A DNA stretch of 64,000 nt from contig JAGNKX010000022.1 of assembly GCA_017999915.1 (NCBI GenBank), positions 1 to 64,000 on the forward strand, in the 5' to 3' direction. Positions 28,407 through 36,402 of the stretch are shown in pieces. The notes under the pieces are model-generated. The model did not search any database. It had not been told where the DNA came from and saw only the letters and a program-made list of their open reading frames with translations. How positions within the stretch are numbered: position 1 is the first letter of the stretch; each line of letters starts with the position of its first letter. The DNA is from Spirochaetota bacterium. Its GTDB lineage: Bacteria > Spirochaetota > UBA4802 > UBA5550. Position numbers and translations under genes: made by a program.

Positions 28407-29414
28407 ATGAAAAAGAAAGTATTTTTAAGCGCAGTGTTATTATGCTTTATCGCAACGATCGGCATCCGCGCCGGGGGTGAGCCGGCCGATGATTGCACGG
28501 TGTCGGGCCCTTATACGCACAAGAACATGTCCATCTATCTCGTACACGGCAAAAGCACCGCAGGCGCCGACAAGTACCTCACCCTGGAGGAGGCGATGGA
28601 GCGGAAGAAGATCACGGTCCACGAGACCGAGAACGTGAACCAGCTTTCCGTCACCAACAGCTCCAACGTGAATATCTTCATCATGTCTGGTGATATCGTC
28701 AAGGGCGGCAAGCAGGACCGTGTCATGCAGTACAATTACATCGTTCCGCCGGGGATCAAGCGGATGCCCGTGCAGTCTTTCTGCGTCGAGAGCGGGCGGT
28801 GGGAGAAACGCGGCGGCGAAAACGACGAGAGTTTCAGCTCGTCACGAGAGATGATCGCCTCCAAAGACCTGAAGATGAGCGTGAAAAAGGACAAGTCCCA
28901 GTCCCAGGTCTGGTCAAAGGTGGCGGAAATGCAGGACAACCTAGAGAAGAACCTCGGCGCTCCGGTGAAGGGCAGGTCGGAATCGAGCCTCCAGCTTACC
29001 CTCGAAAACGGGAAGGTCAGGGAAGCGCGGCAGGAATATGCAAAGGCCTTTGAAAAGATAATGAAGGACAGGAAGGATGTCGTCGGCTATTCCTGCGTGA
29101 TAAACGGAAAAATCAGCAGCGCGGAGGTTTTTTCTTCAAGCGTTCTCTTTGGTAAGCTCTGGCCCAAGCTGCTGAAATCGAGCATCGTCGAAGCTGTCGC
29201 GGCCTCTGGAACAGGGGCGAAACACACGCCCAGGCCGGCAGCGGACGTCAAGCAATTCATCGTTGATTCGGAAAAGGCCGGTACCGTGGCCGCGCAGGAC
29301 GTGAACCGGAGAACGAAGATCGTGGAAAGGGAGGCCGATGACCGGCTCTATTACGAAACACGGGACGCCGCAAATGAAGGGCGATGGATCAACAAGAGTT
29401 ATTTGGCGAAATGA
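28407..29414 (+). CDS. Exported ARPP-1 domain protein
   Basis: 335 residues from the ATG at 28407, which has GGAAGGAG 8 bp before it; an upstream start at 28362 lacks a ribosome site. A signal peptide (MKKKVFLSAVLLCFIATIGIRAG) precedes a region resembling the ARPP-1 domain: MSIYLVHGKS, KYLTLEEAMERKKITVHE, VNQLSVTNSSNVNIFIMSGDIVKGGKQDR. The biochemical role of ARPP-1 is not established. The middle (about 130-230) is Lys/Ser/Gln-rich and probably helical. It sits alone after the hairpin-rich gap and converges with a methyltransferase gene. Confidence 0.75.
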   Translation: MKKKVFLSAVLLCFIATIGIRAGGEPADDCTVSGPYTHKNMSIYLVHGKSTAGADKYLTLEEAMERKKITVHETENVNQLSVTNSSNVNIFIMSGDIVKGGKQDRVMQYNYIVPPGIKRMPVQSFCVESGRWEKRGGENDESFSSSREMIASKDLKMSVKKDKSQSQVWSKVAEMQDNLEKNLGAPVKGRSESSLQLTLENGKVREARQEYAKAFEKIMKDRKDVVGYSCVINGKISSAEVFSSSVLFGKLWPKLLKSSIVEAVAASGTGAKHTPRPAADVKQFIVDSEKAGTVAAQDVNRRTKIVEREADDRLYYETRDAANEGRWINKSYLAK

Positions 29415-29570
29415 TTATAGTATATGCCCTCATCCCCCGGCCCCTTCTCGCATTAAGAAATGAAGAAAGGAGAAGGGGGCTGTGTACACAATATTTCCCG
29501 CAGAAACCCTCTCCTTTTTTCCAGACTTCATGGGAGAGGGTGCCCCGGAGGGGCGGGTGAGGGTGCGCGG

Positions 29571-29616
29571 AGCGCAATTGAAGGCGAGATTGCGCAACCT
29601 CGCCTTCAATTGCGCT
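29571..29616. terminator. Shared hairpin between convergent genes
   Basis: Perfect 18-bp inverted repeat (29571-29588 with 29599-29616), 10-nt loop. The right arm includes the stop codon of the minus-strand methyltransferase gene. It can end transcription from both sides, although T runs are short. Confidence 0.65.
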
Positions 29617-30358
29617 CAAACAGCACCACCATCCTGTTCGAATTCTCCTCGTAGGGCTCGGAATTGAAATTGGCGAAAATATTCCTGACCGTGAATCCGG
29701 CTTTTGCGATGAAATGCCTGATCTCGGCTGCGGTGAAGCACCTCATGACGTGGCGGTCTCGGATATTCTTAAACCCGCCGGGACCGTCGACGCTGTACCG
29801 GTAATTTACCTCGACAACGGTCTTGAAAGCGTCCTCGCGGAGCTTGAATCCCCTCTCCCGCTTGATTATGGAGTCCCCGTGGCTGGTCGTCGATACGGGG
29901 CCGATCTCCTTTTCCCGTATCTTCAGGATGGGAGGGGAGTTCCATATCTCGAAAATGACGATACCCCCGGGGACAAGGGCGTTGCGGATCTTCAGGAGCA
30001 TCGACTCGACCTCGGCGTCATGGATGAGGTAGTTGAAGGACCCGAAAAGGGAGATGACCATGTCAAAAGCGTTTTCGTATTCGATATCGGACATGCTGGA
30101 ACGGATAAACTCGATGCCGGCCGGATAGCGCTCCCGCGCCTGGACCAGCATGTCGGCGCTGATGTCGATCCCGGTGCAGCGGATGCCCGTTTTCACGAGC
30201 ATGCCCAGGTGCTCGCCGGTGCCGCAGCCAAGGTCGAGGAGGGAGGGATACTCTTTGTTTTCAAGAAGGGCGGTGATGAACCGCACGTCGGTCCGTATAT
30301 CGCGATGGTTTTTTTCTATGGCGAAGTAATGTTCGGCCAGTTCATGGTAGAGCTTCAT
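29606..30358 (-). CDS. SAM-dependent class I methyltransferase
   Basis: 250 residues. Motif I LLDLGCGTG at 40-48 binds S-adenosylmethionine, and CTGIDISADML follows as the acidic motif II. The substrate is unknown; the fold family includes small-molecule and quinone methylases. Its start overlaps the stop of ptsI by 4 bp (ATGA), implying translational coupling, which is an unusual partnership. The last codons fall in the shared hairpin. Confidence 0.85.
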   Translation of the reverse strand: MKLYHELAEHYFAIEKNHRDIRTDVRFITALLENKEYPSLLDLGCGTGEHLGMLVKTGIRCTGIDISADMLVQARERYPAGIEFIRSSMSDIEYENAFDMVISLFGSFNYLIHDAEVESMLLKIRNALVPGGIVIFEIWNSPPILKIREKEIGPVSTTSHGDSIIKRERGFKLREDAFKTVVEVNYRYSVDGPGGFKNIRDRHVMRCFTAAEIRHFIAKAGFTVRNIFANFNSEPYEENSNRMVVLFERN

Positions 30359-32097
30359 TGGGAATGATCGAATTTTTCCTTAAATTTCTTGCGGACCACG
30401 TTTTCGATGTCTTCCGTATCCTCAAGGGACAGGAGCGTCCGGACCATGTCTTCGCATTCGCGTATCGAGACCGAGCGGATGATCTTCTTCACCTGGTGCA
30501 TGTATACGGGGCTCATGGAAAAGTGGCGGAAGCCGAGGCCCAGGAGAACCATGGTGTACTGGGGCTCGCCGGCCATCTCCCCGCAAATCGAAAGCTGTAT
30601 CGAGTTGCCGTTGGCCGTGTCCGCGATGCGCTTAAGGAAGCGCAGCACCGAAAGGTTGAGGGGATTGTACAGGTACGCGATCTTCTCGCTGATGCGGTCC
30701 ACCGCGAGAAGGTACTGGACCAGGTCGTTGGTCCCCACGGAGAAGAAGTCGGCGTACTTCGCCAGGACGTCGGCGTAAACCACCGCCGAAGGGACTTCGA
30801 TCATGAGCCCGATCTTTATCTTGTCGTCGAAAGGAATCTTCTCCTTCCGGAGCTCCTCCATGATTTCAAGGGTGATCTTTTTGGCGCGCTTGAATTCCTC
30901 GATGGCCGTTATCATCGGGAACATGAGCTTCAGGGTGCCATGGGCGCTCGCCCTGAGGATGGCGCGCAGCTGGATCCTGAACAGCTCCTCGTTCTCCAGG
31001 CTGAAGCGGATGGCCCGGCACCCCAGGAAGGGGTTCCGCTCCTTGTAATGGTTCGTGTAGGCGTAGACCTTGTCCGCGCCCACGTCGATGGTGCGGATCG
31101 TCACCGGCAGGGGTCTGAAGTACTCGACCACGCGCTTGTACTCCTGGAACTGCTTTTCCTCATCCGGGAGCGACTGGTCCATGAAGAGGAACTCGGAGCG
31201 GAACAGGCCGATGCCCTGGGCGCCGTGGTCCCTGATGATCTTCATCTCCTCCGGTATCTCGATGTTGCCGTATATGAAGACGTCCACGGAATCGGTGGTC
31301 TTGGACGGAAGGTTGGTCAGCTTCGACAGCTCCAGCTCAAGCTCCTCGAATTCCTCCTTGGCCTGGCGGTACTCGGCGATCTCTTCCGGCGTCGGCTCGA
31401 TGATGATGCGGCCATGGACCGCGTCGAGGATCACTGTGTCGCCGTTCTTGACCATGGAGGTGGCGTTCATGGTTCCTACCATGGCCGGGATCTCCAGGGC
31501 CCGGGCCATGATCGCCGTGTGGGAGGTGCGGCCGCCGCGGTCCGTTACGAAGGCGAGGATCCGTTCCTTGTTCATCAGGGCCGTCTCGGACGGCGTGAGG
31601 TCCTGGGCGAAGACGATGACCTCTTCCGTGATGTCCTGGAGCGACGAGGTCTCGGTCTTCTGGAGGTTCGAGATGATGCGCTTGTTGATATCGGATATGT
31701 CGATGATCCGCTCGCGCAGGTAGTCGTCCTTTATCGTGGAGAGGCTGTTGATCAGCTCCAGGGAGATGTCGTTGATGGCCCATTCGGCGTTGCGGCGCTG
31801 TTCGATGATAGTCTTCCGGTATTTCTCCTCGAGCTGGGGGTCCTCCAGCACCATGATGTGGCTGGTGAAGATGTCTCCCATGTCCCGGGAAAGGCTCTTG
31901 GCGATCTGTTCCTGGATGGCCTTCAGCTCGGTCTTCGTTTTCTCGATGGCGCTTTCAAGCCGGGATATCTCGAAGGTGACGTCTTCCTCCCGGATTGTGT
32001 ATTTCTGGATGATGATCGTGTCTCCGTGGTACACGTAGGCCTTGCCTATGCGTATTCCCGGAGATGCTATGATTCCTTTTTCTATCTTTATTGACAT
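30355..32097 (-). CDS. ptsI: PTS enzyme I (phosphoenolpyruvate-protein phosphotransferase)
   Basis: 580 residues, full length. The phosphorylated histidine is His193 in GGRTSHTAIMAR. The PEP-binding barrel contains FLGCRAIR and the catalytic cysteine in SICGEMAGEP. It transfers phosphate from PEP to HPr in the cytoplasm. No HPr or enzyme II gene is present, so its partners must lie elsewhere. It lacks an N-terminal GAF domain, so it is not the nitrogen-type PtsP. Coupled to the downstream methyltransferase. Confidence 0.95.
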   Translation of the reverse strand: MSIKIEKGIIASPGIRIGKAYVYHGDTIIIQKYTIREEDVTFEISRLESAIEKTKTELKAIQEQIAKSLSRDMGDIFTSHIMVLEDPQLEEKYRKTIIEQRRNAEWAINDISLELINSLSTIKDDYLRERIIDISDINKRIISNLQKTETSSLQDITEEVIVFAQDLTPSETALMNKERILAFVTDRGGRTSHTAIMARALEIPAMVGTMNATSMVKNGDTVILDAVHGRIIIEPTPEEIAEYRQAKEEFEELELELSKLTNLPSKTTDSVDVFIYGNIEIPEEMKIIRDHGAQGIGLFRSEFLFMDQSLPDEEKQFQEYKRVVEYFRPLPVTIRTIDVGADKVYAYTNHYKERNPFLGCRAIRFSLENEELFRIQLRAILRASAHGTLKLMFPMITAIEEFKRAKKITLEIMEELRKEKIPFDDKIKIGLMIEVPSAVVYADVLAKYADFFSVGTNDLVQYLLAVDRISEKIAYLYNPLNLSVLRFLKRIADTANGNSIQLSICGEMAGEPQYTMVLLGLGFRHFSMSPVYMHQVKKIIRSVSIRECEDMVRTLLSLEDTEDIENVVRKKFKEKFDHSQ

Positions 32098-32207
32098 AAT
32101 AAATGGTTAGGTGCGAGCCCCCCCTCCCACCGGTGGATTTTCTCATAGTACATGTTTTTTTTCCTGTCAAGTCTTTTCGGTTTTAAGGGACCGGCACCCC
32201 GGGCGCC

Positions 32208-33254
32208 TCAGGGGTAAAAGGCCGGCACGTCGAGGCCCGTTGTCTCATCGAACCCGAGCATCAGGTTTGCGCACTGGATCGCGTTGCCCGCCTGTCCCTT
32301 GACAAGGTTGTCGATGGCGGACACGACCAGGAGCTTTCCCGTCCGCCCGTCCACGAGAGGGCGGATGAGGCAGCGGTTCGATCCCCTGACGTCCGCAGTG
32401 TTGGGGGATTTGTCGGTAATGACGACGAAGGGCTTGTCCCTGTAGTAGTCCCGGTACAGCTTCAGTACCGAGGCGGTGTCATGGCCTCCGGCGATGTCGC
32501 AATAACTTGTCATCAGGATGCCCCGGTTCAGCGGAAGTACCTGCGGGACGAAGAGCACCTTGATCCCGGCCTTTGAATGGGCGTTCAGCACATTTTCCAC
32601 CTCCACCAGGTGCTGGTGCTTTCCCTCGCGGTAGGTGTTGACGTTTTCGTGGCGCTGGGGATAGAGGTTCGCCTCTCCGGAGCTTTTCCCCGCCCCGGAT
32701 ACGCCGCTCTTGCCGTCGCAGACGATGGTTCCTGATGAGATAATGCCGGATTCCACCGCGGGAAGCAGCCCCAGTGTCATGGAGATGGCGAAGCATCCGC
32801 TGTTGCCGACGATCCTGGCGGTCTTTATTTTATCCGCGTACTTCTCGGGGAGGCCGTAGACGGTTTCTGGCAGCCGCTCCGGCGCCAGGTGCTTGTCGTC
32901 TATTCCCTTGTTCCGGGCGTACACGCCATAGTCTTCCGCGCTGTGGAACCGGAAATCTCCGCTGAAGTCGATGACCCGTATGCCCCGGTTGTAGAAATCG
33001 TTTATCATGGTCATGCCGGCGCGGTCCGGGGTCGAGAAGAAGGCGATGTCGACGCCGTCGTATACGATCTCTTCCGGCATCTGCACCGGCATTTCGCAGA
33101 ACCCCTTCAGGTGCGGATACACCTCACTCACCGGCCTGCCGGCGTCCTTGCGCGCCACCAGCTGCTTGATCCTCATCTCAGGGTGGCGGAGCAGGATCTC
33201 GATGAGGCCGAGACCGCCGAAACCGGTGGCCCCGATGATGGATGCGTTTTTCAT
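32208..33254 (-). CDS. argC: N-acetyl-gamma-glutamyl-phosphate reductase
   Basis: 348 residues from the ATG at 33254 (MKNASIIGATGFGGLG, the typical NADP-binding start); an upstream start would add 20 unrelated residues. The catalytic cysteine is Cys154 in GNSGCFA. It reduces N-acetylglutamyl phosphate in arginine synthesis. No other arg gene is in the window, so the pathway is dispersed. The region PHLKG...SEVYP is normal for type 1 ArgC. Confidence 0.95.
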   Translation of the reverse strand: MKNASIIGATGFGGLGLIEILLRHPEMRIKQLVARKDAGRPVSEVYPHLKGFCEMPVQMPEEIVYDGVDIAFFSTPDRAGMTMINDFYNRGIRVIDFSGDFRFHSAEDYGVYARNKGIDDKHLAPERLPETVYGLPEKYADKIKTARIVGNSGCFAISMTLGLLPAVESGIISSGTIVCDGKSGVSGAGKSSGEANLYPQRHENVNTYREGKHQHLVEVENVLNAHSKAGIKVLFVPQVLPLNRGILMTSYCDIAGGHDTASVLKLYRDYYRDKPFVVITDKSPNTADVRGSNRCLIRPLVDGRTGKLLVVSAIDNLVKGQAGNAIQCANLMLGFDETTGLDVPAFYP

Positions 33255-33376
33255 GGCGATACCCCCGGTGGCGCGGTCATCTAAGTAATGCGTCCCGTGC
33301 CGGTCGTTGTTCATTATTAAAAATGAGCATTTAAATTAATGGCCGAATTTGTAAAGATATTTTTAATAAATATTGT

Positions 33377-33413
33377 GCGTTGTGCAGGGGCACGGCGTGC
33401 CCCTGCACAACGC
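33377..33413 (-). terminator. Long hairpin after the membrane-protein gene
   Basis: A perfect 18-bp inverted repeat (33377-33394 with 33396-33413) around one central base sits 3 bp beyond the stop of the gene at 33416-34159. The minus-strand tail is AT-rich rather than a pure T run. It could be a repeat element acting as terminator. Confidence 0.6.
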
Positions 33414-33415
33414 GC

Positions 33416-34159
33416 CTACCGGGAACGCCAAAAAACATAACCTCCATGGATAGTCGATACCAGCCAACCGATCATGTTTAAGGAGGCGGCCGTCTCTATC
33501 AGGGCACGCCGGGAAGACGCCGTTAGGGCCGTTATACCCAGAACAGCGGATACGGCATATAGGAGGGGGATGAGGATTCCCGGTGATTTCTTGAAAATCA
33601 GAACATAGAAGTAGATGATGATGAGCCCTGCCGCTGTTATGGCGCCGCTCTTTATGTTCGTTGAAACGATGAGTTTTGTTATAACTGCGGGATCGATCCT
33701 TGAAAGATCGGCATAGGCCGTAAGTTTCAGGAGTTGCTGGTTCTCGTAGGCGTCAGCGAAGATGACGATGATGGACAGGCATATCCCCGCGGCCGTGAGC
33801 GTCGTCACGAGGGGCGGCTTTTGCCCCGTATCATCCAGGCGGCTCCTGAGAAAAAGGATAAGGGCGATAAGAAGGAGGGGATAGCATACAAGAAAGATAT
33901 AATCCAGCCTGTTCGTCATGTCCATGGCATGGCGCAGGCGAATTCCCGTTTCGGTGCTCGGCTCTCCCAGCGCGGACTTGATCTCTTCCGGGCTCCGCGC
34001 CATCTCGAAGAAGAATATGGCCTGGGAGAAGCCTACCTTGTTGGGATATTCGGCCGGCCTGGCTATCTCGCCCCCGCTCAGGGCGATCATCAGGATCAGA
34101 GACGCGAAGGTGGCGATACCGGCAATCAGTACAAAAAGGGCGTATCGTTTTGATCTCAT
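33416..34159 (-). CDS. Uncharacterised six-helix membrane protein
   Basis: 247 residues with about six hydrophobic helices, near 5-27, 86-108, 118-140, 168-188, 192-212 and 222-243. The first loop (residues 28-85) is long and polar. I recognise no family. The frame is supported by the transmembrane pattern and by GGAGATCC just before the ATG. It is divergent from the DUF362 gene across a 154-bp spacer. Confidence 0.7.
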   Translation of the reverse strand: MRSKRYALFVLIAGIATFASLILMIALSGGEIARPAEYPNKVGFSQAIFFFEMARSPEEIKSALGEPSTETGIRLRHAMDMTNRLDYIFLVCYPLLLIALILFLRSRLDDTGQKPPLVTTLTAAGICLSIIVIFADAYENQQLLKLTAYADLSRIDPAVITKLIVSTNIKSGAITAAGLIIIYFYVLIFKKSPGILIPLLYAVSAVLGITALTASSRRALIETAASLNMIGWLVSTIHGGYVFWRSR

Positions 34160-34245
34160 GGGATCTCCTTTTCCTCATGTTAATGTATTGACAGGGTATA
34201 TAATTAAAATATTAAATTTGAGGAGTCAATATTAAAAATATTTTG

Positions 34246-34287
34246 TGTATTTGAAGGCGGGGTCGCGTGACCCCACCTTCAAATACA
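34246..34287. repeat. 19-bp inverted repeat upstream of the DUF362 gene
   Basis: Arms 34246-34264 and 34269-34287 pair with one mismatch around a GCGT loop. It lies 26 bp before the ATG of the next gene, so if transcribed it would form a very stable leader hairpin. The inner arms contain GGGGTC/GACCCC. Confidence 0.65.
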
Positions 34288-34313
34288 TTGCGTGACATGG
34301 GGAGGTTCCAATC

Positions 34314-35447
34314 ATGAAGAAGCAGGAACAGCATAAGAAAACCAGGGTCGCCATCGCCGAGGCGACATATGAAACGATGGATGCCGCCGTTGAATCCCTC
34401 ATGAGCCTCCTCGGCATGGGCCCCTGGCTGAAGAAGATCAAGGGAAAAAAAGTCTTCATCAAACCAAACCTTCTCGGGATGTTTCCCCGGGAAAACCAGG
34501 CGACGACGGACCCGTCTCTTGTTTCAGCCATAGTGCGCCTTGTCCGAGACGCGGGAGGGCGGGTTACCGTCGGGGACAACTGCGGCGTCGGCGGCTACGG
34601 TTTGAACGAGAAGGTGGCGCGCCATGCAGGCGTATTCGACGCATCCATGGGCGCCTACAAGAACGTGGCCCAGGCAACGAAGCTCGTGAAGCTCGATTCC
34701 CGATACCTGGACTCCCTGGTGGTGTCGAAGGACATGGTCGAGGCGGATATCCTCATCAGCCTGGCCAAGATGAAGACCCATTCCCTCACCATTGTCACCG
34801 GCGCGGTGAAGAACATGTTCGGCCTAGTGGCCGGGGCGGGCAAGGGGAAGAGCCACGCCGCGGCTCCGGCGGCAGGGGACTTCGGCAGGATCCTCGCCGA
34901 GATTTTTTCCATACGCCCGCCGGACCTGACCGTTATGGATGCGGTCATGGCCATGGAGGGGAACGGCCCTTCGGCCGGCAAGCCGAAGTTCGTGGGCAGG
35001 GTCCTGGCGTCGGAAAACGCCGTGGCCCTTGACGCGGTCATGTGCCGCATCATGGGGATCAGCCCGGAGCTGGTCCATCATATCCGGGAGGCCTCCTCTC
35101 TGGGACATGGACCCATCGACGATGCTTCCATAGAAGTGCTCGGGGCCATGCCGGGAAACCTGAAATTCAAGCTCCCGGTGACCGTGAGCAGGTTCGGCCT
35201 CAGCCGCATCGTGAACAGCGGCTTTTTCGCCAGCCTGGTCCGCAGCAGCCTTGTCCTCGACAGGGATAAATGCAGGAAATGCGGGATCTGTAAAAAGGAG
35301 TGCCCCACCGGGGCCATGGGGATGGACGATTATCCCTCCATAGACCAGGCGAAGTGCATCAAGTGCCTCTGCTGCCAGGAGCTCTGTCCCGATGCCGCGT
35401 GGAGCGTGAAAGGCCTCATGGGAAGGCTGCAGGGTTACGGCGGTTAG
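34314..35447 (+). CDS. DUF362 protein with two 4Fe-4S clusters
   Basis: 377 residues. The first 300 match the DUF362 family (KVFIKPNLLG, GDNCGVGGYG, DILISLAKMKTHSLTIVTGAVKNMFG). The C-terminus is a bacterial ferredoxin domain with Cys320, Cys323, Cys326, Cys330 and Cys348, Cys351, Cys354, Cys358. It is probably a cytoplasmic redox protein; DUF362 has no settled activity. GGGGAGG precedes the ATG. Monocistronic. Confidence 0.88.
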   Translation: MKKQEQHKKTRVAIAEATYETMDAAVESLMSLLGMGPWLKKIKGKKVFIKPNLLGMFPRENQATTDPSLVSAIVRLVRDAGGRVTVGDNCGVGGYGLNEKVARHAGVFDASMGAYKNVAQATKLVKLDSRYLDSLVVSKDMVEADILISLAKMKTHSLTIVTGAVKNMFGLVAGAGKGKSHAAAPAAGDFGRILAEIFSIRPPDLTVMDAVMAMEGNGPSAGKPKFVGRVLASENAVALDAVMCRIMGISPELVHHIREASSLGHGPIDDASIEVLGAMPGNLKFKLPVTVSRFGLSRIVNSGFFASLVRSSLVLDRDKCRKCGICKKECPTGAMGMDDYPSIDQAKCIKCLCCQELCPDAAWSVKGLMGRLQGYGG

Positions 35448-35880
35448 GATTTATCCTGTGATCGGGCATTCGTCGACGGTTATGCAGCAGGCTTAAGGGC
35501 TTTCCACTGGCTGCTCCATCAATTACAAGATCGATTCGCTGTGCCCGCGATGACGGGTGTCTTGAAATTTTTTGAAAAAAAAGTGGACGATTATATTATT
35601 AATTAGTATATTATAAATTAATGAAATACTTGCTTTATGGATGCAGGAGCAGATAATATTTAACAGCACATGTTATCCTACTAACTTAAAGTGTTTACCT
35701 CCAACCCCGCGCAAGCGGGTTTTTTTTATTTAAAATCAAGAATAAGTATCTCAAGGTCGGGATAGCCCCGACATGAATAGTAATGTAGCCCTTTTTGGAT
35801 AATAAAGATAATTTTTACTTTACTGATTCATGATTGATGTCTACAGGTTTACAATGTCGGATAATAATCTGATCGGAGAT
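35448..35880. other. Intergenic region with terminator
   Basis: No gene is seen. Includes a short terminator at 35703-35728 and a CCCGCGATGACGGGTGTC segment around 35540 resembling widespread environmental repeat fragments. A second small hairpin GTCGGG/CCCGAC is near 35757-35773. Confidence 0.45.
35703..35728 (+). terminator. Rho-independent terminator
   Basis: CCCGC (35706-35710), GCAA loop, GCGGG, then eight T. It is about 260 bp after the DUF362 gene, so it may end a longer 3' region. Confidence 0.7.
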
Positions 35881-36387
35881 ATGTCCTTGAAATTCATCGC
35901 CGATTTTCACATACACTCCCACTTTTCCGTGGCCACGAGCGGGAACCTTGTGCCGGAGCACCTGGAGCACTGGGCGCGCCTCAAGGGGATCGACGTGGTG
36001 GGCACCGGCGACTGCATCCATCCCGGATGGCTCGACGAGATCAGGGAAAAGATGGAGCCCGCCGGAAACGGCCTCTACCGGCTTAAAAGCCGGTACCGCC
36101 TTGAAGAGTCGCGCTACCTCACGGGAACAAACATGCCCCGGGACGTGTATTTCGTCCTCACCGGCGAGATCAGCAGCATCTACAAGAAGAACGGCAAGGT
36201 CCGCAAGGTGCACAACCTCTGCGTGTTTCCCGATATCGCCGCGGCCGAAAAGGTCCAGTCCAGGCTCGACCGCATGGGGAACATCAGGTCCGACGGAAGG
36301 CCTATCCTCGGCATCGATTCCAAGATCATCCTGGAAATGGTGCTGGAGTCGTCGGAGCAGTCGTTCCTCATACCCTGCCATATATAG
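35881..36387 (+). CDS. Endonuclease Q-like PHP domain, N-terminal part (interrupted by TAG)
   Basis: About 168 residues from the ATG at 35881, which gives the family-like start MSLKFIADFHIHSHFS; ATGs at 35830 and 35854 are also in frame. The PHP metal ligands HIHSHFS and GTGDCIHPGW match the EndoQ (TIGR00375) family, which nicks DNA 5' of deaminated bases. The frame ends at TAG 36385-36387 right after IPCHI. Homologues read tryptophan there (PAHIWTPWF), and the same frame continues immediately with TPWFSVLGSKSGFDS into the next entry. So this is the head of one 1,060-codon gene broken by a TGG-to-TAG change, either real or a sequencing error. Confidence 0.82.
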   Translation: MSLKFIADFHIHSHFSVATSGNLVPEHLEHWARLKGIDVVGTGDCIHPGWLDEIREKMEPAGNGLYRLKSRYRLEESRYLTGTNMPRDVYFVLTGEISSIYKKNGKVRKVHNLCVFPDIAAAEKVQSRLDRMGNIRSDGRPILGIDSKIILEMVLESSEQSFLIPCHI

Positions 36388-36402
36388 ACCCCCTGGTTTT
36401 CC

